A DNA stretch of 64,000 nucleotides. Origin: an uncultured Rubrobacteraceae bacterium. GTDB taxonomy: Bacteria > Actinomycetota > Rubrobacteria > Rubrobacterales > Rubrobacteraceae. Shown piece by piece: positions 17,175 to 26,239 of the stretch; the stretch's first letter is position 1; each line of letters opens with the position of its first letter. The position numbers were made by a program, and so were the translations under genes. The stretch spans positions 1-64,000 of the forward strand of contig CADCVE010000094.1 in NCBI GenBank assembly GCA_902806065.1, read 5' to 3'. Under the pieces are notes generated by a model. It did no database searches. It saw nothing but the letters and a program-made list of their open reading frames with translations, and was not told the origin of the DNA.

Positions 17175-17375
17175 CTACCTCTTGCGCTTCGGGCGCTGGT
17201 CTTTTTCCTCGTCCTCGCTGGAGAGGAGTTCGCCTTTGAACTCGTCCATGGAGCGGCGAGCGTCGCTGACGAAGCGGCCGAGGTCACGGGCCATCTGGGG
17301 GAGTTTGCTGGGACCAAATATAATTAGGAACAGCACACCGATAATGATTATCTCTTGCCCACCGATACCAAACAT
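17175..17375 (-). CDS. tatA: Twin-arginine translocase subunit TatA
   Basis: The 66-residue protein shows the TatA plan: one N-terminal membrane helix (EIIIIGVLFLIIFG), the hinge GPSKLPQMARDLGRF and an amphipathic helix, then a charged tail. TatA forms the protein-conducting assembly for folded twin-arginine substrates. It stands alone; a second TatA lies beside TatC at 43.9-45.2 kb. Several Tat-type signals occur in this window, for example the sugar-binding lipoprotein. Confidence 0.9.
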   Translation of the reverse strand: MFGIGGQEIIIIGVLFLIIFGPSKLPQMARDLGRFVSDARRSMDEFKGELLSSEDEEKDQRPKRKR

Positions 17376-17539
17376 AGCGCAAATATAACCTGTGCAATCG
17401 CTCGTTACAATGCTAATTCGCCAGGTCGTGAACTGCGCGGGGCTTGGATGGCTCGACCCGGGTGTCGAGCGTATATACTCAGAAGCGTGAGAGGGTCTGG
17501 GGCGAACATGGTTTCGGGGAGTTGCGCGGGGGTTTCGCT

Positions 17540-18574
17540 GTGATCTCCTGGGGCGTAGCCCGCACTATCGCGGTGGCGCTCGCTACCCGGACGGAGCCTG
17601 TTCACAAGTCCGTCAAACCCTTTGACTATCCGGTGGCGGTCGGGGATGCGTTCGGGCCGCTCGCGGAGTTCACGGGTATACATCTGTTCTCCGATGCACG
17701 TCCGGTGCGGGTCGCCAACAGGGCGGAGTGGATAGACTTCAATATAGAAGGTTTCGGGGTGCTCTTGGAACCTCTCTTGCGGCGCGCGGCGGCCGGTGCG
17801 AATGACGTTACGTGGGCGTTCGGGGCGGCGACGCTTACGGCCCAGATCGGTCTGTTGTTGGGCTTCCTCTCGGCGCGTGTCCTCGGACAGTACGATACGG
17901 GACCTTTGGTCGCCGGGAATAGTGCGCCGCGCAAGAAGGCGGGGGAGCCGGGGGAGATCTTCTTTCTTGACGGGAACATTGTTTCGGCGGCGGGGAGGCT
18001 AGGAGTCCCGGTGGATGGGCTGCGGTTGTGGATCGTGCTGCACGAGACGACCCACGCGCTGCAGTTCGAGGGCCACCCCTGGCTGCGCGACCATCTTGGC
18101 AGCCTCGTCGAAAGTCTCACCGGCCCGCTCGCCGAACGCGTCGGGGCGCGCGAGACCGTGCGGCGTCTTACCGAGAACCTCCGAACTGGTGGACGCTCCG
18201 TGGAACTCGTGATGACTAGAGACCAGCGCGACGCCTTCGACGAGATGCAGGCTACCATGAGCGTTATAGAGGGCTATTCTGACTACGTAATGCACCACGT
18301 TGGCCAGCGTATCGTTCCCGGTTACGAGAACATCAAAGCGCGCATGGCGCGGAGCCGCATGCACCGGCCCGCCTTCGAGACCGCGATCTTCCGCATAACC
18401 GGCCTGGACATGAAGCTCGAACAGTACCGGCTCGGCGAGATATTCGCGGACGCTGTAGCCAGCAGGATCGGCATGAGCGGCCTCAACCGCGTCTGGGACG
18501 GACCCGAGTACATGCCCACGCTGGAAGAGATAAGGGACCCGGGCCTCTGGATAGACCGGGTAGAGACCTCCTGA
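17540..18574 (+). CDS. Zincin-like metalloprotease, DUF2342 family
   Basis: About 344 residues from GTG 17540. The frame stays open upstream to 17444, but the family normally begins with ISWGVAR-type sequence, so the later start is chosen. The metal-binding motif HETTH sits in LWIVLHETTHALQFEGHPWL, and further on EGYSDYVMHHVG and EQYRLGEIFADAVA fit the family. These actinobacterial proteins are often annotated as F420-biosynthesis-associated, but their substrate is not established. The next gene follows after one base. Confidence 0.8.
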   Translation: MISWGVARTIAVALATRTEPVHKSVKPFDYPVAVGDAFGPLAEFTGIHLFSDARPVRVANRAEWIDFNIEGFGVLLEPLLRRAAAGANDVTWAFGAATLTAQIGLLLGFLSARVLGQYDTGPLVAGNSAPRKKAGEPGEIFFLDGNIVSAAGRLGVPVDGLRLWIVLHETTHALQFEGHPWLRDHLGSLVESLTGPLAERVGARETVRRLTENLRTGGRSVELVMTRDQRDAFDEMQATMSVIEGYSDYVMHHVGQRIVPGYENIKARMARSRMHRPAFETAIFRITGLDMKLEQYRLGEIFADAVASRIGMSGLNRVWDGPEYMPTLEEIRDPGLWIDRVETS

Positions 18575-18575
18575 G

Positions 18576-18911
18576 ATGCCAGGACCGGAGCCAGGTGGAA
18601 ACCCCTCTCTAGGCTATGAGTTCGCCCAGGAGAGCGAGGCCCAACACCACGCTGCCGAACTCGACCGGCGCTTCACGAAAGAAGAGCTACTCGGCCTGCG
18701 CGTCTACCGCATCCGGTGGAACGGCAACTACCTCGTCGAGGCCACCTTCGCCGAAGATATGCCGGACGCTCGCGTAAACGACGCCCGCGCCCTGTTAGGC
18801 GAGTCCGGCGTTGCGGTCCACCCAGACGACCTCACCGACTACAAGCGCGCCACCAGGGGTGATCCTGGAGGTCTGCCTGACTGGATAAAGCGCTTCTTCG
18901 GTGGAGCTTAG
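18576..18911 (+). CDS. Hypothetical protein, 111 residues
   Basis: A mostly hydrophilic protein with a plausible folded centre (TKEELLGLRVYRIRWNGNYLVEATF) and a C-terminal DWIKRFFGGA. I do not recognise it. It starts one base after the metalloprotease stop, so it is probably cotranscribed and perhaps functionally linked. There is no signal peptide or membrane segment. Confidence 0.6.
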   Translation: MPGPEPGGNPSLGYEFAQESEAQHHAAELDRRFTKEELLGLRVYRIRWNGNYLVEATFAEDMPDARVNDARALLGESGVAVHPDDLTDYKRATRGDPGGLPDWIKRFFGGA

Positions 18912-18977
18912 AGAACATGGTCACGGACGTGCTACGGTGAGAATCAGGTGTAGCAAAGATGCTGGGGTGGAGAGGTC

Positions 18978-19536
18978 ATGACAGTCCGTGAAGTGCAGAG
19001 GCTATTCACCATCGAGGAGTACCATCGAATGGCGGAGGCAGGCATCCTACACGAGGACGACCGCGTCGAGCTTATCGAAGAGAAGATAATCCAGATGGCC
19101 GCGATAGGCAGCCGCCACGCGGCGTGTGTGAAACGCCTTATCAAGCTCCTCGTCCGGGAGGTCGGTGATTCGGGCGTCGTTGGCGCGCAAGACCGGGTGT
19201 TCTCCCCGGTAGCTCAGAGCCCGAACCCGATATTACCGTCCTTCATCCACGTGACGACTTCTACGCGACGGGCCATCCTGTTGCCAGGGACGTTCTGCTA
19301 CTGATCGAAGTATCTGATACCTCACTAGAGTACGACCGCGAAGTCAAGCTGCCTCTGTATGCTACGCGGGCATCCCTGAGGTCTGGATCGTTGATCTCGT
19401 GAACCAGAACGTGCATGCGTACTCGCGGTCCACAGCCGGGTCTTACGGGAACACCCACTCGGTCGGACGTGGTGGTTCGATCTCCCCGCGGATGCTTCCC
19501 GATCTTGTAGTGAACCTCGACGAGATCCTCGGGTGA
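18978..19536 (+). pseudogene. Uma2-family (DUF820) endonuclease gene, broken by two frameshifts
   Basis: The first frame gives the Uma2 N terminus (FTIEEYHRMAEAGILHEDDRVELIEEKI). Near 19205 the reading must shift to continue SSEPEPDITVLHPRDDFYATG and LLLIEVSDTSLEYDREVKLP. Near 19365 it must shift again to give GIPEVWIVDLVNQNVHAYSR and PDLVVNLDEILG, ending at TGA 19534-19536. The order of motifs is complete, so this is a recently broken gene or contains sequencing errors. The family is a PD-(D/E)XK fold of unclear function. Confidence 0.8.
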
Positions 19537-19594
19537 GTGGGATGCCGGGACGCTACGCACTTCCGATACTGCTAGAGAGGAGGCAACGGCCACG

Positions 19595-19882
19595 ATGGCG
19601 GACAACCTGAGTTCGAAAGGGCGCGAGTTTCTCGAAGCCGCGTGCAAGATAGCGGATAGATTCAACGAGTACCAGGTCGACGAAGGAGCGCTTATAAAGC
19701 GTCTGGGCTGGGACGACGAGGATGAGTTCTCGCAAGTGAGGGACGAGCTAGAAAACGCCGGTTGTATAGCGACGATTGGTGCCTCCCAAGGCTCTGCCGC
19801 GGGGACATTCTGGATTCAGCAAGCCGGTAGAGATCAATGTCCGGAGCCGTTGGGGGGGCGCGACGCCCTCCTCAGGGACTAG
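19595..19882 (+). CDS. Hypothetical protein, 95 residues
   Basis: The ATG follows a GAGAGGAGG ribosome-binding sequence. The first 60 residues are helix-rich (GREFLEAACKIADRFNEYQVDEGALIKRLGWDDEDEFSQVRDELENAGCI), with the feel of a winged-helix-like fold. A less ordered tail follows. I cannot assign a function. It does not appear linked to its neighbours. Confidence 0.5.
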   Translation: MADNLSSKGREFLEAACKIADRFNEYQVDEGALIKRLGWDDEDEFSQVRDELENAGCIATIGASQGSAAGTFWIQQAGRDQCPEPLGGRDALLRD

Positions 19883-19932
19883 AGCAGCGGGATCGGGCCA
19901 GGAGGCCGGGCGGCACAAAGCTAGCGGCGGGA

Positions 19933-20226
19933 TCAGTCGATGCGCTGCTCCAGGCGTGTGATCTGCTCTCGCAGCTCGTCTATCTCTTGTTCGAGATATT
20001 TCTCCCGCCCACGTACGCGGGTATACCCGGCTTCAAGGACCATGCCGAGAGTGTCTACGGTTTGGATAGCGGTTCGCCCCACGAAGCGGGCCGCGCCGCC
20101 GAGGCCGCCCAGGGTAGACTTGCTGGCCGAGCGAGCCGTGGGCGTGGCGGAGAAAAAGCCGACGGCGAAGCCGGTCGTAGCCCCGAGGGCCGCCCCGAAA
20201 AGAAATTTCGTCGAACCTTTGCCCAT
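19933..20226 (-). CDS. YtxH-like membrane-associated small protein
   Basis: Starting at ATG 20226, preceded by GGAGGAG, the 97-residue product has an N-terminal glycine/alanine membrane helix (FLFGAALGATTGFAVGFFSATPT). A middle region and a C-terminal coiled coil follow (REKYLEQEIDELREQITRLEQRID). This layout is typical of YtxH-type or gas-vesicle-like stress proteins. The longer open frame upstream to 20721 is antisense to selA and is not used. The function is unknown. Confidence 0.65.
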   Translation of the reverse strand: MGKGSTKFLFGAALGATTGFAVGFFSATPTARSASKSTLGGLGGAARFVGRTAIQTVDTLGMVLEAGYTRVRGREKYLEQEIDELREQITRLEQRID

Positions 20227-20286
20227 TCGAAGAGCACTCCTCCTGGCGCCTGCCTTGATCGGCCCAGTGTAGCATAGCGGCCCGGC

Positions 20287-21699
20287 GTGTCGTCCGCCCT
20301 GAATGCCCTCCGCGTTATACTTGTCGGGATGCTTGATACGGAGAAGAGGGAGCTGCTCAGGGGCCTGCCGGCCGTCGACGCCGTGCTGCGGATGCCCGCC
20401 GCCGTAGCCCTCGCCGCGTGCCACGGAACCAACGCGACCACCGCCGCCGTCCGCGAGGCGTTGGGGAGAGCCAGGCGGGAGATACTGGCCGGAGGAGAGC
20501 CCGAAGCCTCCGGGGAGACCGTGTGTGTCGCAGCCGCGAAGCTCCTCTCCGGACGAGGTCTCCGGCGGGTAATTAACGCGACGGGCGTCGTCCTCCACAC
20601 CAATCTGGGCCGCTCCGTGCTCTCGGAGAGGGCGATGGAGGCAGCCGTCGCCGCGGCATCCTCCTACTCGAACCTGGAGTACGATCTGGCGACGGGCAAA
20701 CGGGGCTCGCGCTACGATCACGCCGTGCCACTCCTCAAGGAACTGACCGGCGCCGAAGACGCGCTGGTGGTGAACAACTGCGCGGGCGCGACCCTGCTAG
20801 CCCTCTCGGCGGTGGTGGCGGATGCCGCCGGAACCCCGGAGGTCATAGTCTCGCGCGGGCAACTCATAGAGATTGGGGGCGGGTTCCGTATCCCGGAGGT
20901 GCTGGAGCTCTCAGGCGCTCGCTTGAGAGAGGTCGGTACGACCAACCGCACCCGGCTTTCGGACTACGAAAGGGCGATCAACGAGGATACCCGTGCGATC
21001 CTCTGGGTCCATCCGAGCAACTTCGAGATACAGGGCTTCACCGAGTCCGTCGGGGTCGCGGAGCTCTCGACCCTGGGCCTGCCGGTCGTGGCCGACGTCG
21101 GAAGCGGGGCCTTGCTGCCAATAAGCGATGAGCCTGGGGTCGAGTCAGCGGTGCGGGACGGGGCGGCACTGACGATCTTCTCGGGAGACAAGCTGCTCGG
21201 GGGGCCGCAGGCCGGAATCTCAGTCGGGTCGTCTTACTGGATCTCCGCTATGCGCCACCATCCCCTTGCCCGCGCCCTGCGCGCCGATAAGCTCTGCCTC
21301 GCCACCCTCGAAGCCACCCTGAGCACTTACCTGGAAGGCACAGCCCTGGAAGAACTCCCGACCCTCGAAATGCTCCACGCCCCGCCCGAAGCGATAAGAG
21401 AGAAAGCCGACAAGCTGGCCGAGAGGATCACAAGCGTCGCCCCGGACCTTTTGATAGACGTCGCTACCTCCGTTGCCCGTAGCGGCGGCGGCACGTTGCC
21501 TCTCTTCGAGATACCGTCTTATGCCGTGCGTCTCGCGGGCGGGGCTCACGATGCCGACGCCCTCGCCGGGAAGCTGCGCCTGGCGGACCCGCCGGTGGTA
21601 GGCCGCGTGAGCGAAGGAAGGCTCTGGCTCGATGTACGCACGCTCCTTGACGGCGACGAAGACGGGGTCCTACGCGCGGTGGAGGCCGTAAGTGGATGA
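20287..21699 (+). CDS. selA: L-seryl-tRNA(Sec) selenium transferase
   Basis: The 470-residue PLP enzyme converts seryl-tRNA(Sec) to selenocysteinyl-tRNA(Sec) using selenophosphate. It shows VINATGVVLHTNLGRSVLS, the SYSNLEYDLATGKRGSRYDH segment, EVGTTNRTRLSDYE, and the PLP lysine in FSGDKLLGGPQAG. The start is GTG. It overlaps selB by 8 bases, and the tRNA-Sec gene follows selB, so the locus makes and decodes selenocysteine except for SelD, which is not in the window. Confidence 0.96.
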   Translation: MSSALNALRVILVGMLDTEKRELLRGLPAVDAVLRMPAAVALAACHGTNATTAAVREALGRARREILAGGEPEASGETVCVAAAKLLSGRGLRRVINATGVVLHTNLGRSVLSERAMEAAVAAASSYSNLEYDLATGKRGSRYDHAVPLLKELTGAEDALVVNNCAGATLLALSAVVADAAGTPEVIVSRGQLIEIGGGFRIPEVLELSGARLREVGTTNRTRLSDYERAINEDTRAILWVHPSNFEIQGFTESVGVAELSTLGLPVVADVGSGALLPISDEPGVESAVRDGAALTIFSGDKLLGGPQAGISVGSSYWISAMRHHPLARALRADKLCLATLEATLSTYLEGTALEELPTLEMLHAPPEAIREKADKLAERITSVAPDLLIDVATSVARSGGGTLPLFEIPSYAVRLAGGAHDADALAGKLRLADPPVVGRVSEGRLWLDVRTLLDGDEDGVLRAVEAVSG

Positions 21700-23536
21700 C
21701 CGGCCGATAGCCCTGACCATCGGCACGGCCGGGCACGTGGACCACGGCAAGACCACGCTCGTACGTTGCCTTACGGGTACGGACACCGACCGTCTGGAGG
21801 AGGAGCACCGGCGCGGCATCTCCATAGTGCCAGGCTACGCGGAACTGGAGCTGCCGGGTGGCCGCCGGGCGAGCCTCGTGGATGTCCCGGGTCATGAACG
21901 GTTCGTAAAGAACATGGTCGCCGGTGCGACCGGAGTAGATGCCTTCTTGCTCGTAGTCGCCGCTGATGACGGAGTGATGCCCCAGACGAGAGAGCACCTC
22001 GACGTGCTGCGCGTGCTGGGCGTGGAGCGCGGGGTCGTGGCGCTTACTAAGATAGATACCGTGGACGAGGAGATGGTCGAACTGGCCGAGCTGGACGCGG
22101 CCGAGCTTCTCGAATCCGTCGGTTTCGAGGCTCCCATCGTCCCCGTGAGCGGGGTGACGGGCGAGGGTGTCGAGAAGCTGCTGGAGGCGCTCGACAAGCT
22201 TGCTGGTAGCTCTGACAATGGCCGCTCTGGCGCCCTGGCGCGGTTGCCGGTGGACCGCGCGTTTGTGTTGAAGGGGATAGGTCTCGTGGCGACAGGGACG
22301 TTGTGGAGCGGTGAGGTTCGGCCTGGAGACACGCTGTATACAGTCGGCGGGCAGCGTCCCCGGGTACGCGGTATTCAGAATCACGGCCGCCCCGCCGGGG
22401 TCGCGCGGGCGGGGGCGCGTACGGCCCTGGATCTCGTTGGTGTGGAGGCCGCGGAGATCCAACCGGGAGAAGTCCTGCTATCGAGCCCCGTACCGCCGAC
22501 CCGCGCCCTCGACGCGCGCATACGGCTCCTGGAGAGCGCGTCGCCCCTCAAGCACGGTAGCCGCCTCCGTCTATACCACGCTACCAGCGCGACCAACGCT
22601 CGCATCCGTCTCCTCGACCGCAAGGAGCTTTCGCCCGGGGAGAGCGCGCCGGCCCGCCTCGTGCTGCAAGAAGACCTCATCCTGTTGGCAGGCGACCGGT
22701 TCGTCCTGCGCTCCTCGAGCCCTCGAATAACCGTTGGGGGTGGTGTCGTGCTGGACCCTGCCCCGCCAACGGAGAGTCGCAGGCCCGAACCCGGCTGGTT
22801 GGAGGCTCTGGAGAGTGGGGACCGGAGCCGCGTCGTGCCGCTCGCCCTAGCCCGCTCCCCGAAAAAAGGCATGAGCGCGCGAGAACTGACCCTCGTATTC
22901 CCCTCTACTCCAGACGAGATCTCTGCCACCGCGAAAGGCAACCCGGAGATCCTAAAGCTCGGGGACTTCTACACTCTTGCCGGAGAGGTGCAAGCGGCGC
23001 GGGCCCGGCTCCTCGCCGCGCTGAAGAAGCGAGCCCGCGAGCGCCCGGAGAGCCCGGAACTCTCCGTGGCCGAGGCGCGCACCGCCACCAGCCTCGACGC
23101 TCGCCTCTCGGATGCCCTGCTCGCGGAGATGGCTGGAGATGTGCTCCGGGTCGGCGACGCCGGGGTGAGCCTGCCGGACGCCGGCGAGGCGCCTCCGGAG
23201 ATGGAGAAGGAGGCCGAAGGGCTGCTAGAGTCCCTGCGGCAGACAGGGGCGGAACCACCCGCCATGCAGGCAACGCCCGCCTTACGGCTCTTGCTCAAGC
23301 GCGGGCAGGTCGTGCGCCTCGACGGGGGGCTCTTCGCGGCCTCTGGTGTAGCAGAGACCGTGCTGGAGGAGATAAAGTCCGCGTGCCGCGAGGAGGGGGA
23401 GGTCTCGCTCTCCGGCTTCCGCGACCGCATGAGAACGAGCCGCAAGTACGCTCAGGCCTGGCTCGAATACGCCGACGAAGCCGGCGTTACCCGCCGTGTC
23501 GGCGACGCCCGCGTCCTCACCCGTCGCTACCGGTAG
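21692..23536 (+). CDS. selB: Selenocysteine-specific elongation factor
   Basis: The 614-residue protein has the GTPase motifs [25 protein letters not shown] and the G4-type LTKID. EF-Tu-like beta domains and C-terminal winged-helix repeats follow; the last of these ([23 protein letters not shown]) would bind the SECIS hairpin of selenoprotein mRNAs. It delivers Sec-tRNA to in-frame UGA codons. GTG start, coupled to selA. Confidence 0.96.
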   Translation: MDDRPIALTIGTAGHVDHGKTTLVRCLTGTDTDRLEEEHRRGISIVPGYAELELPGGRRASLVDVPGHERFVKNMVAGATGVDAFLLVVAADDGVMPQTREHLDVLRVLGVERGVVALTKIDTVDEEMVELAELDAAELLESVGFEAPIVPVSGVTGEGVEKLLEALDKLAGSSDNGRSGALARLPVDRAFVLKGIGLVATGTLWSGEVRPGDTLYTVGGQRPRVRGIQNHGRPAGVARAGARTALDLVGVEAAEIQPGEVLLSSPVPPTRALDARIRLLESASPLKHGSRLRLYHATSATNARIRLLDRKELSPGESAPARLVLQEDLILLAGDRFVLRSSSPRITVGGGVVLDPAPPTESRRPEPGWLEALESGDRSRVVPLALARSPKKGMSARELTLVFPSTPDEISATAKGNPEILKLGDFYTLAGEVQAARARLLAALKKRARERPESPELSVAEARTATSLDARLSDALLAEMAGDVLRVGDAGVSLPDAGEAPPEMEKEAEGLLESLRQTGAEPPAMQATPALRLLLKRGQVVRLDGGLFAASGVAETVLEEIKSACREEGEVSLSGFRDRMRTSRKYAQAWLEYADEAGVTRRVGDARVLTRRYR

Positions 23537-23565
23537 ACGGTATATTAGAATCTCGCACGTACCCC

Positions 23566-23654
23566 GGAATGCGTGGGCCTGGTGGCCCGGCCGGTCTTCA
23601 AAACCGGTTTACGGGCGCGATGCGTCCGTGGCGGTTCGATTCCCCCGCATTCCG
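23566..23654 (+). tRNA. selC: tRNA-Sec (anticodon TCA)
   Basis: An 89-nt tRNA with an 8-bp acceptor stem (GGAATGCG with CGCATTCC, discriminator G). The anticodon loop CTTCAAA gives TCA, the variable arm is long, and the T-arm is GGTTCGATTCC. The 8-bp acceptor and the UCA anticodon identify selenocysteine tRNA. It lies 29 bases after selB. CCA is not encoded. Confidence 0.95.
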
Positions 23655-23717
23655 CTGTAATGGCGGTCAGCTATAGACTTTAGCACTCGGCCAAAAGCAA
23701 GGACGGTGCTGGGGCAG

Positions 23718-23808
23718 CCACACGTGGTAGCCTCGTCGTGTGGCGTAGGAACCTGGCTGAACTTGAAGCATCCCTGTCGCGGTCGAGCGGGATCTGGGTT
23801 AAACCAGG
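23718..23808 (+). ncRNA. Possible structured leader RNA upstream of moaC
   Basis: Three nested or adjacent stems can be drawn: CCACACG (23718-23724) with CGTGTGG (23737-23743), CCTGG (23752-23756) with CCAGG (23804-23808), and inside the latter ATCCC (23770-23774) with GGGAT (23789-23793). The segment ends about 30 bases before moaC. Molybdenum-cofactor genes are sometimes controlled by a riboswitch, but I cannot match this sequence to that or any other known class. It may be chance pairing in GC-rich DNA. Confidence 0.3.
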
Positions 23809-23839
23809 CTGATAGCTACAAACTGGAGGTTCGACAACG

Positions 23840-24292
23840 ATGAGCTTTTCGCACCTGGACGAGGAAGGCGCCGCTCGCATGGTGGACGTCGGAGAGAAGG
23901 CTGTGATCCGGCGAACCGCCATCGCCGCTGGCCGCGTCGTAATGTCTCCCGAAACCATCGAGGCGCTTCGCGACAAGGCGCTACCCAAGGGCGACGCTTT
24001 GAACACCGCCAAGATAGCCGGCATTATGGCTGCCAAACGAACGCCGGATTTGATACCTCTCTGCCACGGGTTGAACCTTACCTCTATTGACCTGGAGTTC
24101 ACGGTCAAGGACGAGGAGGTCGAGATCCTGTCTACAGCCCGCGCCAGCGACCGAACCGGCGTGGAGATGGAGGCCTTGACCGCCGTGAGTGTGGCAGCTC
24201 TAACCCTCTATGATATGTGCAAGGCCGTAGATAAGGGGATGGTGATCGGAGACGTGAAGCTCGTCGAGAAGACTAAGGAAGAAGGCTCCTAG
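23840..24292 (+). CDS. moaC: Cyclic pyranopterin monophosphate synthase MoaC
   Basis: The 150-residue enzyme performs the second step of molybdenum cofactor synthesis. Family landmarks: [40 protein letters not shown] (substrate-binding), [20 protein letters not shown] and the C-terminal catalytic lysines in [10 protein letters not shown]. No other moa genes are adjacent. It may be regulated by the leader described just upstream. Selenocysteine and molybdenum cofactor often meet in formate dehydrogenase, which would explain the neighbourhood. Confidence 0.95.
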   Translation: MSFSHLDEEGAARMVDVGEKAVIRRTAIAAGRVVMSPETIEALRDKALPKGDALNTAKIAGIMAAKRTPDLIPLCHGLNLTSIDLEFTVKDEEVEILSTARASDRTGVEMEALTAVSVAALTLYDMCKAVDKGMVIGDVKLVEKTKEEGS

Positions 24293-24407
24293 TGAAGGGT
24301 TACACGGTAAGTGAAACCCGTTCATGCAACACTTTGTCCAGTATTTGATACGGTTGAGACGGTTATGCTAGGCTTCCGTCTCTATTTACAGATTTTAGGA
24401 GTGAGAG

Positions 24408-24962
24408 ATCGAAGGTTCCGTTCTTTATCCTATATTTCTCGACCTCGATGGCAAACGCTGCGTGATCGTTGGAGGAGGAGAGGTCGCTAACCGGAAGGCG
24501 AGGAAGCTACTACAGGCGAGGGCGAAGGTCATCGTGGTCTCGCCCGAGGTGAAGCCGGAGCTCGAAAGTATGGCTACCGAAGTTCACAGGAGGCCCTACG
24601 TGTCGGGTGACCTCGAAGGGGCTTTTCTGGCGTTTGCTGCGGCTAACGTGCGGGAGGTGAACGCGGCCGTGGCTTGGGAGGGCCGTGAGAAGGGTATCCC
24701 GGTGAACGTCGTGGATAGACCGTCGGAGGGGGACTTTGCTTTGCCTTCTACCTTGAGGCGCGGACACTTGCAGGTCTCGGTCTCTACCGGAGGGGCTTCG
24801 CCGACGCTGGCGCGGAGGATACGGCGAAAGCTGGAAGAGGTTTTCGGACCCGAGTGGGCGGGCATCGTCGAAGAGTTGAGCAAGGCTCGGCGTGACGGGC
24901 GCAAGGCTGAGGATGAGTTGGAGGAGGTGGTCGAGGGATGCTTATCGCGGTTGCGGGGATGA
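24408..24962 (+). CDS. Precorrin-2 dehydrogenase / sirohydrochlorin ferrochelatase (Met8/CysG N-domain type)
   Basis: The Rossmann protein oxidises precorrin-2 toward siroheme. Landmarks are CVIVGGGEVANRKARKLL, VNVVDRPSEGDFALPS and VSVSTGGASPTLARRIR. The only ordinary start in frame, GTG 24462, would remove the conserved first strand. Upstream the frame reads LYPIFLDLDGKRC, which fits the family, and is open to TGA 24402-24404. The only start-like codon with a good Shine-Dalgarno is ATC at 24408, six bases after AGGAG. I therefore list the longer form; an ATC start or a small sequence error are the two explanations. It overlaps hemA by 25 bases. Confidence 0.8.
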   Translation: MEGSVLYPIFLDLDGKRCVIVGGGEVANRKARKLLQARAKVIVVSPEVKPELESMATEVHRRPYVSGDLEGAFLAFAAANVREVNAAVAWEGREKGIPVNVVDRPSEGDFALPSTLRRGHLQVSVSTGGASPTLARRIRRKLEEVFGPEWAGIVEELSKARRDGRKAEDELEEVVEGCLSRLRG

Positions 24963-26239
24963 GTCACCGCTCGGCCCCTATAGAGGTGCGGGAGAGAGTC
25001 GCCTTCTCGCCCTGCGCGGCCCGGTCTTTTCTGAGGCGCCTCAAGGAGGACGGGGCGGTCGCCGAGGCGGTACTCGTTTCGACGTGCAACCGGACGGAGT
25101 TGTACGCTGTCGTGGAGGATGAGGGTGCGAGGGTGCGGCTCTTCGATGCGGTGGCCGCTGAGAAGGGTGTCGAGCGTGACCTCTTGGAGCGGCACTCGTA
25201 CTGGCTCACGGATGATGAGGCGGTACGTCATCTTTACCGGGTGGCCTCTTCGCTGGATTCCATGGTGGTTGGGGAGGCTCAGATATTGGGCCAGGTCCGC
25301 GAGGCGTACCGGGCTGCGACCGAGGAGTCATGTGCGGGGCCTATATTGAACCGGCTCTTCCACACTTCTCTACGCATCGGCAAGAGGGTGCGCTCGGAGA
25401 CGGGTATCGGCGATAGTTCCCTCTCCGTGCCGCGTGTCGCGGTGAAGCTGGCCGAGGAAGTCTTCGGAACGTTAAGAGGACGAAGGGCACTGGTGATTGG
25501 GGCTGGCGAGATGAGTGAGCTAGTCGTCAAGCATCTCAGGAGCGGTGGTATAGAGGAGTTGAGGGTCGCGAACCGAACCGCCGGACGCGCCGCCGCGCTC
25601 GCCGACAGGGTTGGGGGCGTAGCGGTAAGCTTCGAAGCTCTGGCTGAGGAATTGCCGGAGGCGGATGTAGTCGTTAGCTCGACCGGGGCCGGTGAGTGGG
25701 TCGTTGGGAGCGAGGTTGTGGCGGGGGCGCTGGGTCGTCGGGAGGAACCTCTGTTCTTTATAGACATCGCGGTGCCGCGGGATGTGGACCCGGTGGTGCA
25801 GACGCTGGAGCGGGCGTACGTGTACGACGTGGATGATTTGCAGGCGGTCGTGGACCGGAACTCGGGCGATAGGAGTGTAGCGGCCGGGATGGGGGAGGCC
25901 ATGATCGGGCCGGCGGTGCTGGAGTTTATGAGCTGGCTCTCGACGCTGCACGTCGTGCCTCTTATAAAGGAGCTCCGGGACGGCGCCGAGCGCATCCGGC
26001 GTCACGAGGTTGCCCGCGCCCTCAAAGGGCTGGACTTCTCATCAGAGGAGGCCGAGACCGTGGAGCGGATGAGCCGCGTGCTCGTCAACAAGCTCTTGCA
26101 TGGCCCTATACAGGAGATCAAAAGCCTCGCGGAGAGCGGTTACCCGCTGGAAGGTGCCGAGGTCCGGCGCCGCCTGCTCGCCCTCGAAGGGCTGGAGATA
26201 GGGCTGCACCGCTCCGAGGACCGTTCCGGGACCTCGTGA
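24938..26239 (+). CDS. hemA: Glutamyl-tRNA reductase
   Basis: The 433-residue enzyme reduces glutamyl-tRNA to glutamate-1-semialdehyde, the first step of C5 tetrapyrrole synthesis. It has the catalytic cysteine (C50) in VSTCNRTELYA, then SSLDSMVVGEAQILGQVREAY, the NADPH domain ALVIGAGEMSELVVKHL and a C-terminal dimerisation helix region. It overlaps both neighbours in a tight operon. Confidence 0.96.
   Translation: MLIAVAGMSHRSAPIEVRERVAFSPCAARSFLRRLKEDGAVAEAVLVSTCNRTELYAVVEDEGARVRLFDAVAAEKGVERDLLERHSYWLTDDEAVRHLYRVASSLDSMVVGEAQILGQVREAYRAATEESCAGPILNRLFHTSLRIGKRVRSETGIGDSSLSVPRVAVKLAEEVFGTLRGRRALVIGAGEMSELVVKHLRSGGIEELRVANRTAGRAAALADRVGGVAVSFEALAEELPEADVVVSSTGAGEWVVGSEVVAGALGRREEPLFFIDIAVPRDVDPVVQTLERAYVYDVDDLQAVVDRNSGDRSVAAGMGEAMIGPAVLEFMSWLSTLHVVPLIKELRDGAERIRRHEVARALKGLDFSSEEAETVERMSRVLVNKLLHGPIQEIKSLAESGYPLEGAEVRRRLLALEGLEIGLHRSEDRSGTS

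Noticed and set aside
20227-20721. Upstream extension of the YtxH-like frame
   Set aside because: It runs antisense to selA and shows no domain; ATG 20226 has a good ribosome-binding site and a proper membrane helix just after it.
23700-23839. Assigning the moaC leader as a molybdenum-cofactor riboswitch
   Set aside because: Position is suggestive, but I cannot match the conserved sequence of that class, so only a generic structured leader is listed.
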